Source: CAZJPD01 sp964547795 (GTDB lineage Bacteria > Pseudomonadota > Alphaproteobacteria > Rickettsiales > Midichloriaceae). From it: a stretch of DNA of 36,848 nucleotides. Below, in pieces: positions 11,675 to 21,602 of this stretch; position 1 is the stretch's first letter; every line of letters starts with the position of its first letter. The notes under the pieces are model-generated. The model was not told the DNA's origin, did not search any database, and was given only the letters and a program-made list of their open reading frames with translations. The stretch is taken from the NCBI GenBank assembly GCA_964547795.1, contig CAZJPD010000004.1, forward strand, positions 1 to 36,848, in the 5' to 3' direction. A program made the position numbers and the translations under genes.

Positions 11675-14600
11675 TCAACTACCTAAATCAAACGTTGCGA
11701 AGAAGTTGCTTAATTCCATTAAATTTATATTGTCTATATCAAGTGCATAGCTTTCATCAGGATTCTTAGTGCACAGAAGCTTTTCTATATTACTTGATGG
11801 AGTCATATCTTCAATACATATATCTTTTCTTACCTTTTCCAGAAGCTTTGCCTCAGTACATTCCTCTTCTCCAAGACCAGGAAGTGTTGTACATGCTTCT
11901 TGTTGTAACTTGCATTGATTATATTGCACTTGTGTTTTAAATGAAAGATTATTCACATCTTCTAAATCATCAATCTTCTTTACAAAATTAGTACAACCTT
12001 CATCCATTTCTATAGTAGTAGCATCCGCACCTCTTAGATTCTTTATAAACTGGAGAGAACCTTTCTCATACCCATGGGCATCCTCTTCACAATATGCGAA
12101 ATATTCTTTTTCATAAAAGTTAGAAGTTTGACCATCATCACCATAATAGCAATAGTTACCCTTAAACAACTGGCTATTAGGAAACTTTAATGTCATTAGT
12201 TTGTGGAAATCATCCACTATCTTTACTTGCTCCTTAAAAGCAGTATTTTTGTAAAATTTATCGTATTCTTGTTTATTAGCAAATTCTGTAGATACTTGTT
12301 GAACAGATGCACAAGATTTACTATATCCATAAGGCATATTCTGATATTCCTCAAAATTAGTAGTAAGCTTAATACATTTGGTATATCTGCTATCATCTAA
12401 ACATTTAGAATAAGCTTTTCCTGCCTCCCAAGATATTGATTGTGCTTGCCAATTTATTTGTTGCTGACAACTTTCTTGTACATATTGAAATGTATTTTGC
12501 CTAATACCTTGATGAACAATACATACACCACTACCCTCACTCATATCCTGTTTCAAGAAATGAAGTAACAGCTTATCCTTCAACATATTGGCAGCCTGTT
12601 CTGATACTTTTTTCTTGAGGAATTGCTTTCTTCCATAGAATCCTTGAGCAAAGCCCTCAACACTATAGAAACAATTTTGAAATTGCTTTTTTATTCCCAC
12701 TGAAATTTGATCATTTATACAAGTAAGGAATTTGTTGCTGCCAAACATCTGAGAATGGAGTGCCTGATAGTTAAACCCCCCATGAACACTATCAACAGCT
12801 TGTTGTAAAGCATCTGGAGGGAAAAAATCTTCAGGGTAAACATATCGTACCCCAGCTCTTACAAGGTCTTCCCACATTTTTATAACCTTACCTAGCTCGT
12901 TGCCTTGAGGTCCTATATCACTACCATCTGTTTTGAACGAAGCATACGCAATTTGCTCTAGCGTTTTTCCCTTTGACTTGAAATAATTATAATCTGGATT
13001 GCTGCCATCCCAAGTATACTTCCACAAGTTATGCCACTTAATTCCAAACCAACCACACCAAGATGTCTTGTCTTGTGCCTGGTTTTTAATTTTGTCACGT
13101 GTATCTGATACTTCCCTAGCTAACTGTTCATCGATATCTGCCCCTTTTGCATGTTCTTGTTGTAGCCTTGACGCATATTGCTCGAAAAATAATCGTGTGA
13201 TTTCTGCATTATATGCTTCTCTGACTCTATTATCGCTATCAGCAGTTTCTTGAGAATAGACTATCTCTTTTAGATCCCTTGCTATTGATAGTGCCTCAAC
13301 TGATACTAATGTTACTCTTGACTTCAAGCCTATTGGATTTGCCTTATACAATGCAACACCTGTTGCTACATCAGAGACTAACTTCACACCATTATCAGCT
13401 TTATTCCAACTCAACAAGTTGGCAGCTAAAGACAATCCATATAGACTAACACAACCCGCTTTTGCCCACTTCGATTGAGGTATAAAACACATACCAAAAT
13501 CCCCTACAATACCAACAGTGGAATCAGTTGCTGCATAATAATTAGCATACTCCTCCACATGATTTTGACTAAGAAAGCAATCACCACTTATTGTCCTTGT
13601 TACTGGTACAACTACATTACTCATTGTACTACTCACTGGTTTTCCATCAGTTAGCTGATACAATCCCTGATAAAATACGCCACCTGCATACCATTTTGAG
13701 CCAGAAACCGCATAGGTATAATAAGTCATACCTCCAAAAGTAGTGAGTAATGCAGCATCATAAGTTGTAACTTCAGTCTTAATCCACTCCTGGCTGTAGT
13801 GCTTTGTAATATCATTATCAAATTCTCTATAGCTTGTACTAATACTATAATATATTTGATGTGTTTTAGTACATACAGAATTATCTGGATTACATACTAC
13901 CCCATATCCTGCCTTAGCCGCCCAAAGAATATCATCATTATGAGTTAAAACTATCTGGGTGGCATAAAAGAAATTGTATTTTGGTATTGCTTTTTGGATA
14001 CTAATCAGTGTGTTTACATCTTTTTGGAACAATTGTTGGTTATACCCCCGACCTACTTGTCCATTTAAATTTTGCTGCAAATAATCTTTTCCTACTTGAG
14101 ATAATTTATTACCTTGTAGGTATCCTTTTAGTGTCTCAAGATTTGTATTTAGCCAATTCTTAATAGGCTGCTTCTGTAAATTCTGATTCACATTCTCGCT
14201 CAACCGAGGGTGTCCGTTTTTATATCCAGTAATAATGCTTTCATAACCCCATGCCAAAGCAAACTCATGGCTGTCTTGTGTAATCTGAGATAAACCCCTG
14301 CCTTGCTGAGTAGAACTTTTAGGGAAATATTGTTCAGCAAGGTTTAATCTCTGTTGGTATTCTTTACTGTAGCATTCAGGTGGTTGCTTTGACATACCAC
14401 ACAAATTACCAACAATCCAGTCTCCCCAGTTGTGTTGATGAAGTATGTCTTGTTCAACAGATGTAAGTAGATTTTGCTTTGTTGCTTCATTTTCAACATC
14501 TGCTTTAACAGCATCTATTACATTATTACCATCATAATTTTTTGCCTCAAATAAAGCTTTTAAAACCTTGGTATCTTTTATATGCGATACAATCGTCTTA

Positions 14601-14911
14601 TCACCTGGTTTAATTTCTAACCCACTCATCATATCAAAAGGAGTCAACCCATAAGCATTTTGTTTATTAAATAAAGTCTTCCAGTCTATATTTTGACCAC
14701 TTAATTTATCAAAAAACTTAGCGATTAGATCATGATTATTTAATTCAAAAAGATAATGTAACACACCACTTCCATCATAGATATCGCTTGAGGTCAAAGC
14801 TTGAAGATCATCAATAGATAATGTAGCAATCATGCTAGACATTTCCGTGTAATTTTCAGTGTTGATCCATTTTTGAAAATTATTTTTCGCTTCTTCTAAA
14901 CTAAAAATCAT
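11675..14911 (-). CDS. large hypothetical protein with ankyrin-like N-terminal module
   Basis: Intact frame of 1078 codons, start ATG at 14911 with GGAG a few bases upstream. Residues about 36-140 form a module shared with both neighbouring large genes: LHYLFELNNHDLIAKF (51-66), which looks like an ankyrin helix pair, then IKDTKVLKALFEAKNYDGN (111-129). The rest I do not recognise. It is mostly polar, Cys- and aromatic-rich in the C-terminal half, with a moderately hydrophobic stretch (AGCVSLYGLSLAANLL) and a charged helical stretch after it. There is no signal peptide, which would fit a protein delivered by a type IV secretion system or acting inside the cell. It is the only intact member of the tandem family here. 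Function is not known; 'secreted effector' is an inference from architecture and neighbours. Confidence 0.8.
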   Translation of the reverse strand: MIFSLEEAKNNFQKWINTENYTEMSSMIATLSIDDLQALTSSDIYDGSGVLHYLFELNNHDLIAKFFDKLSGQNIDWKTLFNKQNAYGLTPFDMMSGLEIKPGDKTIVSHIKDTKVLKALFEAKNYDGNNVIDAVKADVENEATKQNLLTSVEQDILHQHNWGDWIVGNLCGMSKQPPECYSKEYQQRLNLAEQYFPKSSTQQGRGLSQITQDSHEFALAWGYESIITGYKNGHPRLSENVNQNLQKQPIKNWLNTNLETLKGYLQGNKLSQVGKDYLQQNLNGQVGRGYNQQLFQKDVNTLISIQKAIPKYNFFYATQIVLTHNDDILWAAKAGYGVVCNPDNSVCTKTHQIYYSISTSYREFDNDITKHYSQEWIKTEVTTYDAALLTTFGGMTYYTYAVSGSKWYAGGVFYQGLYQLTDGKPVSSTMSNVVVPVTRTISGDCFLSQNHVEEYANYYAATDSTVGIVGDFGMCFIPQSKWAKAGCVSLYGLSLAANLLSWNKADNGVKLVSDVATGVALYKANPIGLKSRVTLVSVEALSIARDLKEIVYSQETADSDNRVREAYNAEITRLFFEQYASRLQQEHAKGADIDEQLAREVSDTRDKIKNQAQDKTSWCGWFGIKWHNLWKYTWDGSNPDYNYFKSKGKTLEQIAYASFKTDGSDIGPQGNELGKVIKMWEDLVRAGVRYVYPEDFFPPDALQQAVDSVHGGFNYQALHSQMFGSNKFLTCINDQISVGIKKQFQNCFYSVEGFAQGFYGRKQFLKKKVSEQAANMLKDKLLLHFLKQDMSEGSGVCIVHQGIRQNTFQYVQESCQQQINWQAQSISWEAGKAYSKCLDDSRYTKCIKLTTNFEEYQNMPYGYSKSCASVQQVSTEFANKQEYDKFYKNTAFKEQVKIVDDFHKLMTLKFPNSQLFKGNYCYYGDDGQTSNFYEKEYFAYCEEDAHGYEKGSLQFIKNLRGADATTIEMDEGCTNFVKKIDDLEDVNNLSFKTQVQYNQCKLQQEACTTLPGLGEEECTEAKLLEKVRKDICIEDMTPSSNIEKLLCTKNPDESYALDIDNINLMELSNFFATFDLGS

Positions 14912-14939
14912 TTTGTACTCCAGTTTTATATGTTAGCTG

Positions 14940-14966
14940 AACCCTGTGGCTATTAGCTACAGGGTT
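14940..14966. other. strong hairpin between two effector-type genes
   Basis: AACCCTGTGGCT and AGCTACAGGGTT form a nearly perfect 12-base-pair stem with a 3-base loop. It sits in the 66-base gap between the stop of the upstream large gene (14978) and the start of the next (14911), both on the minus strand. There is no T-run on either side, so it may be an mRNA-stabilising or attenuating hairpin rather than a simple intrinsic terminator. Confidence 0.6.
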
Positions 14967-14977
14967 CGTTCTTGAAA

Positions 14978-17122
14978 TTACATATCAGCTGAAGACTCTA
15001 TACATGTTGTGTATAGTGCATCAGCGTCCATATTATCAAAGCTCTCTTGCAGAATACATTGGTTAATACTATCAGTTTTGACAGAATCCCCTTCTGGCAA
15101 CTTGTCGATTTCCTCTTTTGTAAAAGCAAGAATACTCTCGAATGTACATTGCTCTTCCTCCTTATGTGCAAATTCACAGGCTTTCCCTAGAGATTTTTGC
15201 ATATTCGAATTGATTTTTGACTCATCATTACTAAAGTTTTTTTTGTATATATCAAAACTTTCACCATACTTTTTTAGGTTTTGAGCTTGACTCATCATCT
15301 TATAGAATTGAGCAAAGTTTACACCGTATAAACTTGTACTACTAGCTGATTTCATTGCTGCAAAACCAGGCTGATACTTATTACTGCTAAGCAGTTTTGT
15401 GTCTATTTGTTTAAACATCTTCTTCAAACTTGGGGCCTGGCTCACTTTATCATCTTCACCTAATGTAACAAACACTCCCATCTTGTCTTTCATAACCATA
15501 TCGTATTTGTAAGAATAAACCAAAACCGCAAATTTACTTAAGTTTGCTGAGTCAAAGCTATTCTTCTTAATAAATTGCTCAGCAACCATAAACTGATTTT
15601 TCGCAAAATTTTCCTTATCAGCAATAGGTAAACTAGAATCCCCAAAGCTTTCAATCAAAGTTTTACAATTTGTTGCTGCTTGAACTTCTGTGTAACTACC
15701 TGTACAAACCACATCAACAATTTCTCCAGCTTTAGTTATTCCTAGCTGGCTCAAACCATCTATTGCAGCTTTGCATGAAGGAATGTTAGCACATTCTGTT
15801 TCAACACTACTATCAAGTGCAGCATAAACCTCTGCATATTTTTCTATCTCTGCTTTAGTATTACTGTAAGCTGCTTCTAAAGTCTCCTTATCAGTAACAT
15901 CACCAATACTAGTTTTTTGAGCTGCTACAACTTTATCCAACTTATCTGTAACTGCTTTTTCTATACTTTCTCCAAAGTTGGCAGGTGTCTTGCCTGTAAA
16001 TTTACCCGCATAACCTTTAGTCTTATCAAGAGCATCTGTCAATGTCTCTACAGTGATATTTTCACTTGTCAATTCATTAACAGTATCAGCAATTCCTTGC
16101 TCAACAGTTTCCAACTTAGCTTTGATGATTCCATCACTGAAAAAGTCAGTTACTTGATACTCTGTTGCATCTAAATTAACAGCCTCAAGAAATTTTGCTT
16201 TTAATGTACCCTTTAGGGTATCGTCACCTTGTATTCCTTCTATCGCATTATAAAGTGCTGTGATTTTATCTTTTAGAGCTGTTTTATCCCCCTTATTAAC
16301 ACTTCCTAACGTTGTTGCATTCAAAACATTTGCTACGATTGAATCCAGGATTGTTTCTTTTTGCTTCGAAGCACTAAATACTTCTTGGAACTTTTCGTTA
16401 TTAAATAATGTCTCTATACGACGCACACCACTAGCATCTACACTTTCTAATATATTTGTATCTGCATACTCTAAAAAGTTAAGGATTATATTCGCATTAT
16501 CACTTTCAAAGGCAGCATCTATAGGTTTCGTTTCGCTATCAGCACTTATGATCCCTTCTATGCCTCCACTACTCTTTAATATTACATTAACAAACCCCTC
16601 TTTTTCAAGCTCAGTAGCTCTATGTAAAAAAGATGCACCGAAATTATTTTCTTGACTCAAAAAATCTTTTATAAACTCTTTCTCCTTTGCAATATTTAAT
16701 ATTGCTTCTAGCAAATTACTTTTATCATTAAAAGAATCAATAAAAGAATGCACAAAGGTATTACCTTCAAATCCTTTTGCTAAAAATAATTCTCTTATGC
16801 AAGTAACATTTTTAATAGAAGTCAGTATCTCAGATGCACCTTCATTCTCTAGTACAGAGGTTATTGCTAGATTACCAGAGTCATCTTGTATATTCAGTAT
16901 ATCACTCTATGAAGTTAGCGTTAATCCTAATAGATATTCAATTAAGTCTTTATGACCCAATTCGAAAGCCACATGAAGTGCTGTAGCTCCAGTATTAGAA
17001 TCCTGATATTTTAAAAACTGGGTAACTTCTTTTTGATCACTACCTAATGAAGTTTTGAATGTACTCAGATCAAAATCATCCTCTATTAGTGAATTATATA
17101 ATTCTTGGTTATTTATTGTCAT
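14978..17122 (-). pseudogene. ankyrin-like effector-type gene split by one in-frame TAG
   Basis: Start ATG at 17122 with AAGGAG at good spacing. The first 71 codons contain an ankyrin-like pair (TALHVAFELGHKDLIEYL). TAG at 16907-16909 then interrupts, and the same frame continues without another stop to 14978, giving about 714 codons in all. Just after the stop comes IKNVTCIRELFLAKGFEGN, clearly homologous to IKDTKVLKALFEAKNYDGN of the neighbour at 11675-14911, so the stop cuts a formerly continuous domain. A further ankyrin-like stretch is seen in ASFLHRATELEKEGFVNVIL. The rest is largely helical with scattered Cys and is not recognised. A single nonsense change could be recent. Internal initiation at ATG 16753 would give a 591-residue product lacking the module. 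Confidence 0.75.
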
Positions 17123-17299
17123 TTTTATCTCCTTAATTAATTATTGTTAAATTTTTGTTTTAGTTTTTTTTTGCAATTAGATTGCATTATCTTGTTATTG
17201 TGTTATTGTAAATTATGCAACTACACCCATAATCACTAGTCCATTATTTCGCTCATCTCATGCTCTCCTTTAAAATTATCAATCATAAAATTTTAATTA

Positions 17300-18166
17300 T
17301 TAGTTTTCTGCCCAATTCCATAAACCTGCCAAATCTAGGCTTGGTTCTATTACTGCTCCATCACACAATTCCTGATAAGCCCCAGTACTACCTAACTGCA
17401 TGCTACTGGCACTACTACAAAACTGATTAACAGCATCTTCTTTATCAGTAGTATCTAGCAAATCTGTAGCTACTTCCTTCAATGGCTTTGCTATTCCTAA
17501 TTTTAAGTATTCTTGCCTTGCTTCGTTTTGACACTCTACTATCCCTATTGTACCCGAAAGTTGTTTATTAAAATATCCTTTGATTGCATCACATGGACCA
17601 CTTTTTGAAGATAAAAAAGTACTGATAGCACTCTTAGGAAGATTAAAGATTTTTTTATTTGCATAATCTTTCGTAGAGAGGAATCTTGCCCCATATCTAT
17701 GCACACCCGAACCCCAAACACTTTCTAATTCCGATTCTTTTTGCATTAGTTCATGTATTTCAGTCAGTAGTTCTGTATTACAACTAGTGGTATCAATTTC
17801 CCCTACTTTGTCATATATTTGTTTCATTGTGTGTATATGAGACACCAAATCCACCACCTTCTTCAGAGTTTCATCGCCTAATTGCTGACCTTCCCCACTA
17901 GTGCCTTTTTCTCCGTCAGAACTTGTTGCCTTAGGCTCATCCTCTTGCTTTTTCCGCTCATCCCCCTGCCCCCTCTACTCTTCCTGTTTAGGTTTTGCTT
18001 CTAGTACTTTTGGTCCTTGACTGATTACAGTACCGTGCTTGTCTTTTGTGATAGATTTATCTGCATTTTTTATGAATGAAGAGTCAAAATCAAATTTCTG
18101 TTTGCTTTGATTACCTTGACTATGTTTTTCATCATGAGCTTTTTTTACTAAATTTCTTAATACCAT
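17300..18166 (-). pseudogene. hypothetical gene split by one in-frame TAG
   Basis: ATG at 18166 follows GAGGT at good spacing and opens a very polar N-terminus (Lys/Gln/Asp-rich, 63 codons). TAG at 17975-17977 follows, and the same frame stays open to TAA at 17300, for about 288 codons in total. After the stop there is another low-complexity polar stretch and then a folded-looking domain with several Cys (SCNTELL, GPCDAIKGYF, VECQNEARQEYL, QFCSSASS, ELCDGA). No known family recognised. It follows the outer-membrane gene by 20 bases and lies in the same direction as the effector-type genes, so they may form one transcription unit. The part from ATG 17857 (185 codons) could still be made. Confidence 0.65.
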
Positions 18167-18186
18167 AATTACCTCTATTTTATGTA

Positions 18187-18924
18187 TTAATTAAAATTAA
18201 ATCTGATACCTGTATTTATGCTATGTATTTTTAATTTAGTTGTATATATATCACCATTATCGTCAGATTTTGTAGAAGTCCTACCTAAATTATAATACCT
18301 ATAATTAATTAATTCCCAAGATACTTTATTATTGAATTTACAGGTCACTCCAGCACCTATATTGTATGCAAGCTTATTCTTAGAATTCTTCTTGACAAGA
18401 GAAACATTAAAAATATCTGCCTCATTTTGTTTTATATCAGCATTCAAATTACTCGATTTATTCCTAGAAATACCCATACCCATATTTATATATGGTGTAA
18501 ATTTCTCAAATTCATTAAAATCAAAATAGAGATTGGTAAATAGGGCATTTGCACCAATCTTTTGATCAAAATGCATATCTAAAACAGAACCACTATTGTC
18601 CTCCTCAGCTACATGGTGCTTGAATTTAAAATTGTGAAAATGATTAACTGCTAACTCTGCACGCACATTATCATCAAACTTATACCCCAGTGCTAATCCA
18701 AAAATTTGAGAATTATCTAGTATTCTAGGTTTTAGATATTTACCCTCATCATATTTGTACCCCCCACCTATCTTATTCGTAATACCAACCCCATAGTTTG
18801 CACCTATATACACCCCGCTGTTTGCAGGATCTATTGTTTTACAACTTGCCACAGATGGTAAAAACAGCATAGTTGCAACATTCAATGCAAGTATATTTAA
18901 TGATAATCTGTTACTCTTTCTCAT
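18187..18924 (-). CDS. outer-membrane beta-barrel surface protein
   Basis: A 245-residue protein with a signal peptide: basic start (MRKSNR), a hydrophobic core to about residue 23, and a processing region around SVASC. What follows has the alternating pattern of a small 8- to 10-strand barrel: GVYIGANYGVGITNK, IFGLALGYKFDDNVRAELAV, FTNLYFDFNEF, FTPYINMGMGISRN, LAYNIGAGVTCKF and a last strand SINTGIRFNFN. This is the general layout of OmpA-like or surface-antigen-2-like barrels of Rickettsiales. An oddity: VASC at 25-28 also fits a weak lipobox, so lipid anchoring is possible. AGGGGAG lies five bases before the ATG. First gene of the minus-strand island. Confidence 0.82.
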   Translation of the reverse strand: MRKSNRLSLNILALNVATMLFLPSVASCKTIDPANSGVYIGANYGVGITNKIGGGYKYDEGKYLKPRILDNSQIFGLALGYKFDDNVRAELAVNHFHNFKFKHHVAEEDNSGSVLDMHFDQKIGANALFTNLYFDFNEFEKFTPYINMGMGISRNKSSNLNADIKQNEADIFNVSLVKKNSKNKLAYNIGAGVTCKFNNKVSWELINYRYYNLGRTSTKSDDNGDIYTTKLKIHSINTGIRFNFN

Positions 18925-19183
18925 AATACTCCCCTATAAAGTTACTGTTACATTAATCATTGATACGTAAATTGAGATACTTATGAAATGCTACTATAAG
19001 GTAAAGAACCTTTGTTTACCTTGGTTTAAACCCACCTAGATTCTCATGCAACCTTTGTGTACAATACACACTATACAACTAAATGCAAGCATTTTTTTTG
19101 ATTTCGGAGTATAGTATTATTATATTTTATTTTTTATCTCTTGTCATACTTAATTAGCAATACCGATATAGAGGTATGTTATT
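18925..19183. other. intergenic region upstream of the surface protein gene
   Basis: About 260 AT-rich bases that should hold the promoter of the minus-strand surface protein gene. I see no gene and no promoter pair good enough to call. Confidence 0.4.
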
Positions 19184-19297
19184 ATGATAAATGTGGTCGC
19201 ACAATTATCGCATGACAAATCTACTAGAAACCTGGTTACCGAAGTAGGTGGTATCCGGTGTAAAGATGGCAGGAACTTAATCTGGGCTCATGTATAG
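19184..19297 (+). pseudogene. short open frame cut by repeat copy D
   Basis: ATG at 19184 opens 37 codons (ending RNLIWAHV) to a TAG that lies inside the left end of repeat copy D. The residues look protein-like and polar (NLVTEVGGIRCKDGRN), but I do not recognise a family. Beyond copy D a second open stretch without a start (19507-19602) ends at TAA. The two may be pieces of one gene disrupted by the repeat; the frames do not join simply. Confidence 0.25.
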
Positions 19298-19505
19298 CAT
19301 ATACCACTAAGATATAGATATTTTAACTTTTTTATTCCGTCATCACGAGATCGCAACAGCGATTGTAGTGATCCAGAGATTGCCACACTCACTCTGTGAG
19401 TTCGCAATGACAGGGCAGGGGGGTGGGTTGCCATGCCTGTTGCACAGGCTCGCAATGACGAAAATATATTAATAATATGTCTAAACCTTTGTGGGATATG
19501 CTATA
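19293..19505 (+). repeat. palindromic intergenic repeat, copy D
   Basis: Complete-looking copy of 213 bases bounded by a perfect 10-base inverted repeat: TATAGCATAT (19293-19302) and ATATGCTATA (19496-19505). Inside are three hairpins: around GATCGCAACAGCGATT, around CACTCACTCTGTGAG, and around GCCTGTTGCACAGGC, the last two flanked by ATTGC/GCAAT pairs. Nearly identical to copy E through its centre. Confidence 0.85.
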
Positions 19506-19506
19506 T

Positions 19507-19602
19507 GGAACTGCAGGGATCAGTCACTACAATATGAAAGATAGAAATACAAGTAGCAAAAACTACAAGTATAAGAATACTGAAGTGACTGAGGTGGATT
19601 AA
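19507..19602 (+). other. open stretch to the right of copy D
   Basis: 31 codons open to TAA at 19600, with no start codon at its left edge (GTAGISHYNMKDRN...). Possibly the far side of the frame interrupted by copy D. No family recognised; it may be chance. Confidence 0.2.
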
Positions 19603-19670
19603 TCCGTAGTAGTATTGAAGCCTCTGTAATAGAGGTGGAGTAAAGAGATTGAGTTAGGCAGTATAATTAA

Positions 19671-20543
19671 TTATTCAACTATAACAGCAATACGATATAT
19701 GCATTGTAAATCTTGATAAAATTTAATTGTATACCCTTGATTTTTAAAAATATTTTTAACCAAATTTTTCTGATTATAGCCAATTTCCAAAACTATCATT
19801 CCACCTTTGTTGAGAAAATTTTTGCCAGATTGTGCGATAATTTTATAACTTTCTAAACCATCTTTACCATCGTTTAGAGCAATGCTAGGTTCAAAATCCT
19901 TGACGTTTTTTGGTAAAATTTGCCACTCATCCTTTGCTATATACGGAGGGTTTGAAACTATTATGTCAAATTTTTCCCTTTCGCTTAAAGCATCAAACCA
20001 ATTGCTCTTTATAAATTTCACCCTTTGACTTAACTGTAAATTATCGGCATTTATCTTTGCTATATCCAATGCTTTATCAGATATATCTACAGCAACACCA
20101 AAAGAGTTTTTTAACTCATTTAACAGTGATAAAATAATACATCCGCTACCTGTCCCCAAATCTAATATACGCAACTTTTCGTTTTTTCTATTCTGCAACC
20201 TTTTTAATACGAGATCTATAATAAACTCTGTTTCTGGACGAGGGATTAAAACGTTTTTATCAACCTTATAAACTTGTTTCCAAAAATGTTTATATCCCAC
20301 TATATATGCTATCGGTTCAAAATTTAATCTCCTTTTTACTAATGATATAAATCTATCATAGACTTCTTGAGATATTTCCTTATCCAATTCAAAAATAATT
20401 TTCTCAGGCTGGCTTAAGCCTAATAAATGAGCGATTAAAATCTTAGCATCTAATTCGAAAGTTTCGATGTCAGCTTCTCTGAACTTATTTTGAGCTTCCT
20501 TAATGAGGTCAGCAACTATAATAGCCCTATTTTTCACCGACAA
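19671..20543 (-). CDS. prmC: release factor glutamine methyltransferase
   Basis: Methylates the GGQ glutamine of peptide release factors using S-adenosylmethionine. The 290-residue protein has an N-terminal helical domain, the LIPRPETE link at 99-106, the SAM-binding DLGTGSGC at 128-135 and the substrate-binding NPPY at 198-201. Full length, and not fused to another domain as it is in Rickettsia. The start is TTG at 20543 or GTG at 20537; both lie inside the end of ribD, so the two genes overlap by up to 17 bases and are probably translationally coupled. Confidence 0.93.
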   Translation of the reverse strand: MSVKNRAIIVADLIKEAQNKFREADIETFELDAKILIAHLLGLSQPEKIIFELDKEISQEVYDRFISLVKRRLNFEPIAYIVGYKHFWKQVYKVDKNVLIPRPETEFIIDLVLKRLQNRKNEKLRILDLGTGSGCIILSLLNELKNSFGVAVDISDKALDIAKINADNLQLSQRVKFIKSNWFDALSEREKFDIIVSNPPYIAKDEWQILPKNVKDFEPSIALNDGKDGLESYKIIAQSGKNFLNKGGMIVLEIGYNQKNLVKNIFKNQGYTIKFYQDLQCIYRIAVIVE

Positions 20544-21570
20544 TAGTAGTATCTAGTTTAAGACATTCTGCAAGTTCTGAATAGTTCAAGTCTCCTATTG
20601 CATCCAAACCATCTCCACCGATAAATTTGTTTGACTGAAATACGACAACTTGATCAACTAGTTTTTCTTTTATGAATGACGTATTCACCCTTTGTCCTGC
20701 CTCTACAAGTAAGTTATTTATACCTAAATCAGCTGTTTTTCTCAAAACTTCATTTAAACATACGCCATCTTTTTCCCTTTTAACTTTAACTATTTCTATG
20801 TCTTTATATGGATTTTTCATGTCTTTAGTAGTGAAAATTATAGTTCTTATGTTAGCTGAGGTTTGTATAATTTGAGATTGTTTTGATATTCTAAAATCCG
20901 TATCAAGAATAATACGTATGGGGTTGTGATTTACCCTCGGCAACCTGCAAGTAAGTAATGGGTCATCTGCCATTACAGTGCCTATTCCCGTTAGGATTGC
21001 ATCATTCTTCGCCCTTAGTTCATGTGCTAACAAACGTTGTTTCTCATTGGTTATCCACTTGCTCTTACCATTCTTAAGGGCTATCTTTCCATCGAGGCTA
21101 ATTGCCAATTTAAGCGTAACTAAGGAGGTATTAGTCAATATCCTTTTCTTAAAACCTCTTATAACTGCCTCACCTTTTTCTTTAAGTATTCCAATTTTTA
21201 CATCAATTCCCGCCTCTTGAAGTATTTTAACACTTCTGCCGTTTATGGCAGGATTTGGGTCTATTACAGATATAACAACTCTGCTTACCCCTACTTTTAT
21301 GACTTTCTCTACGCAAGGTATTTTTGCATACGAAGTAACACAGCATGGTTCAAGTGTAATATAAATCGTTGCTCTAGTTAAATCTTCCTTTGCATTATCT
21401 ATAGCAATATGCTCGGCATGAGGTCTGCCACCGCTTTGAGTTCTTGCAGTAGATATGACAGCATCATTTTTTACTATCACACATCCTACAGGTGGATTAG
21501 GGGATGTTTGCCCTAAACCTAACTCTGCAAGTTCAAATGCCTGCTCCATATAGTAATTATCTCTATCCAT
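20527..21570 (-). CDS. ribD: bifunctional riboflavin deaminase/reductase
   Basis: Two early steps of riboflavin synthesis: deamination of the pyrimidine, then NADPH-dependent reduction of its ribosyl group. Residues 1-140 are the zinc deaminase domain, with HAE at 51-53 and PCC at 75-77 plus C86 as zinc site, and TSPNPPVGCVIV at 22-33. Residues from about 150 on are the reductase, with VTLKLAISLDGKI and a C-terminal GGDGLDAIG. At 347 residues it is slightly short but complete. Its presence indicates de novo flavin synthesis, which Rickettsia lacks but other Rickettsiales families retain. It overlaps prmC and follows the symporter gene by 32 bases. Confidence 0.93.
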   Translation of the reverse strand: MDRDNYYMEQAFELAELGLGQTSPNPPVGCVIVKNDAVISTARTQSGGRPHAEHIAIDNAKEDLTRATIYITLEPCCVTSYAKIPCVEKVIKVGVSRVVISVIDPNPAINGRSVKILQEAGIDVKIGILKEKGEAVIRGFKKRILTNTSLVTLKLAISLDGKIALKNGKSKWITNEKQRLLAHELRAKNDAILTGIGTVMADDPLLTCRLPRVNHNPIRIILDTDFRISKQSQIIQTSANIRTIIFTTKDMKNPYKDIEIVKVKREKDGVCLNEVLRKTADLGINNLLVEAGQRVNTSFIKEKLVDQVVVFQSNKFIGGDGLDAIGDLNYSELAECLKLDTTIVGEK

Positions 21571-21602
21571 TGATTGATAGTTATCGTTACTGGATATCTT
21601 AT

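Noticed and set aside
17123..17299. Very short frame (MSEIMD) behind an AAAGGAG on the minus strand
   Set aside because: Six codons only, no context to support a leader peptide.
4354..17977. TAG recoded as a sense codon
   Set aside because: Several accessory genes have one in-frame TAG, but TAG ends miaA, nadK, ribD, the Smr gene and the DUF2155 gene at their expected C-termini, and other lesions are TAA, TGA or frameshifts. Ordinary decay is the simpler reading.
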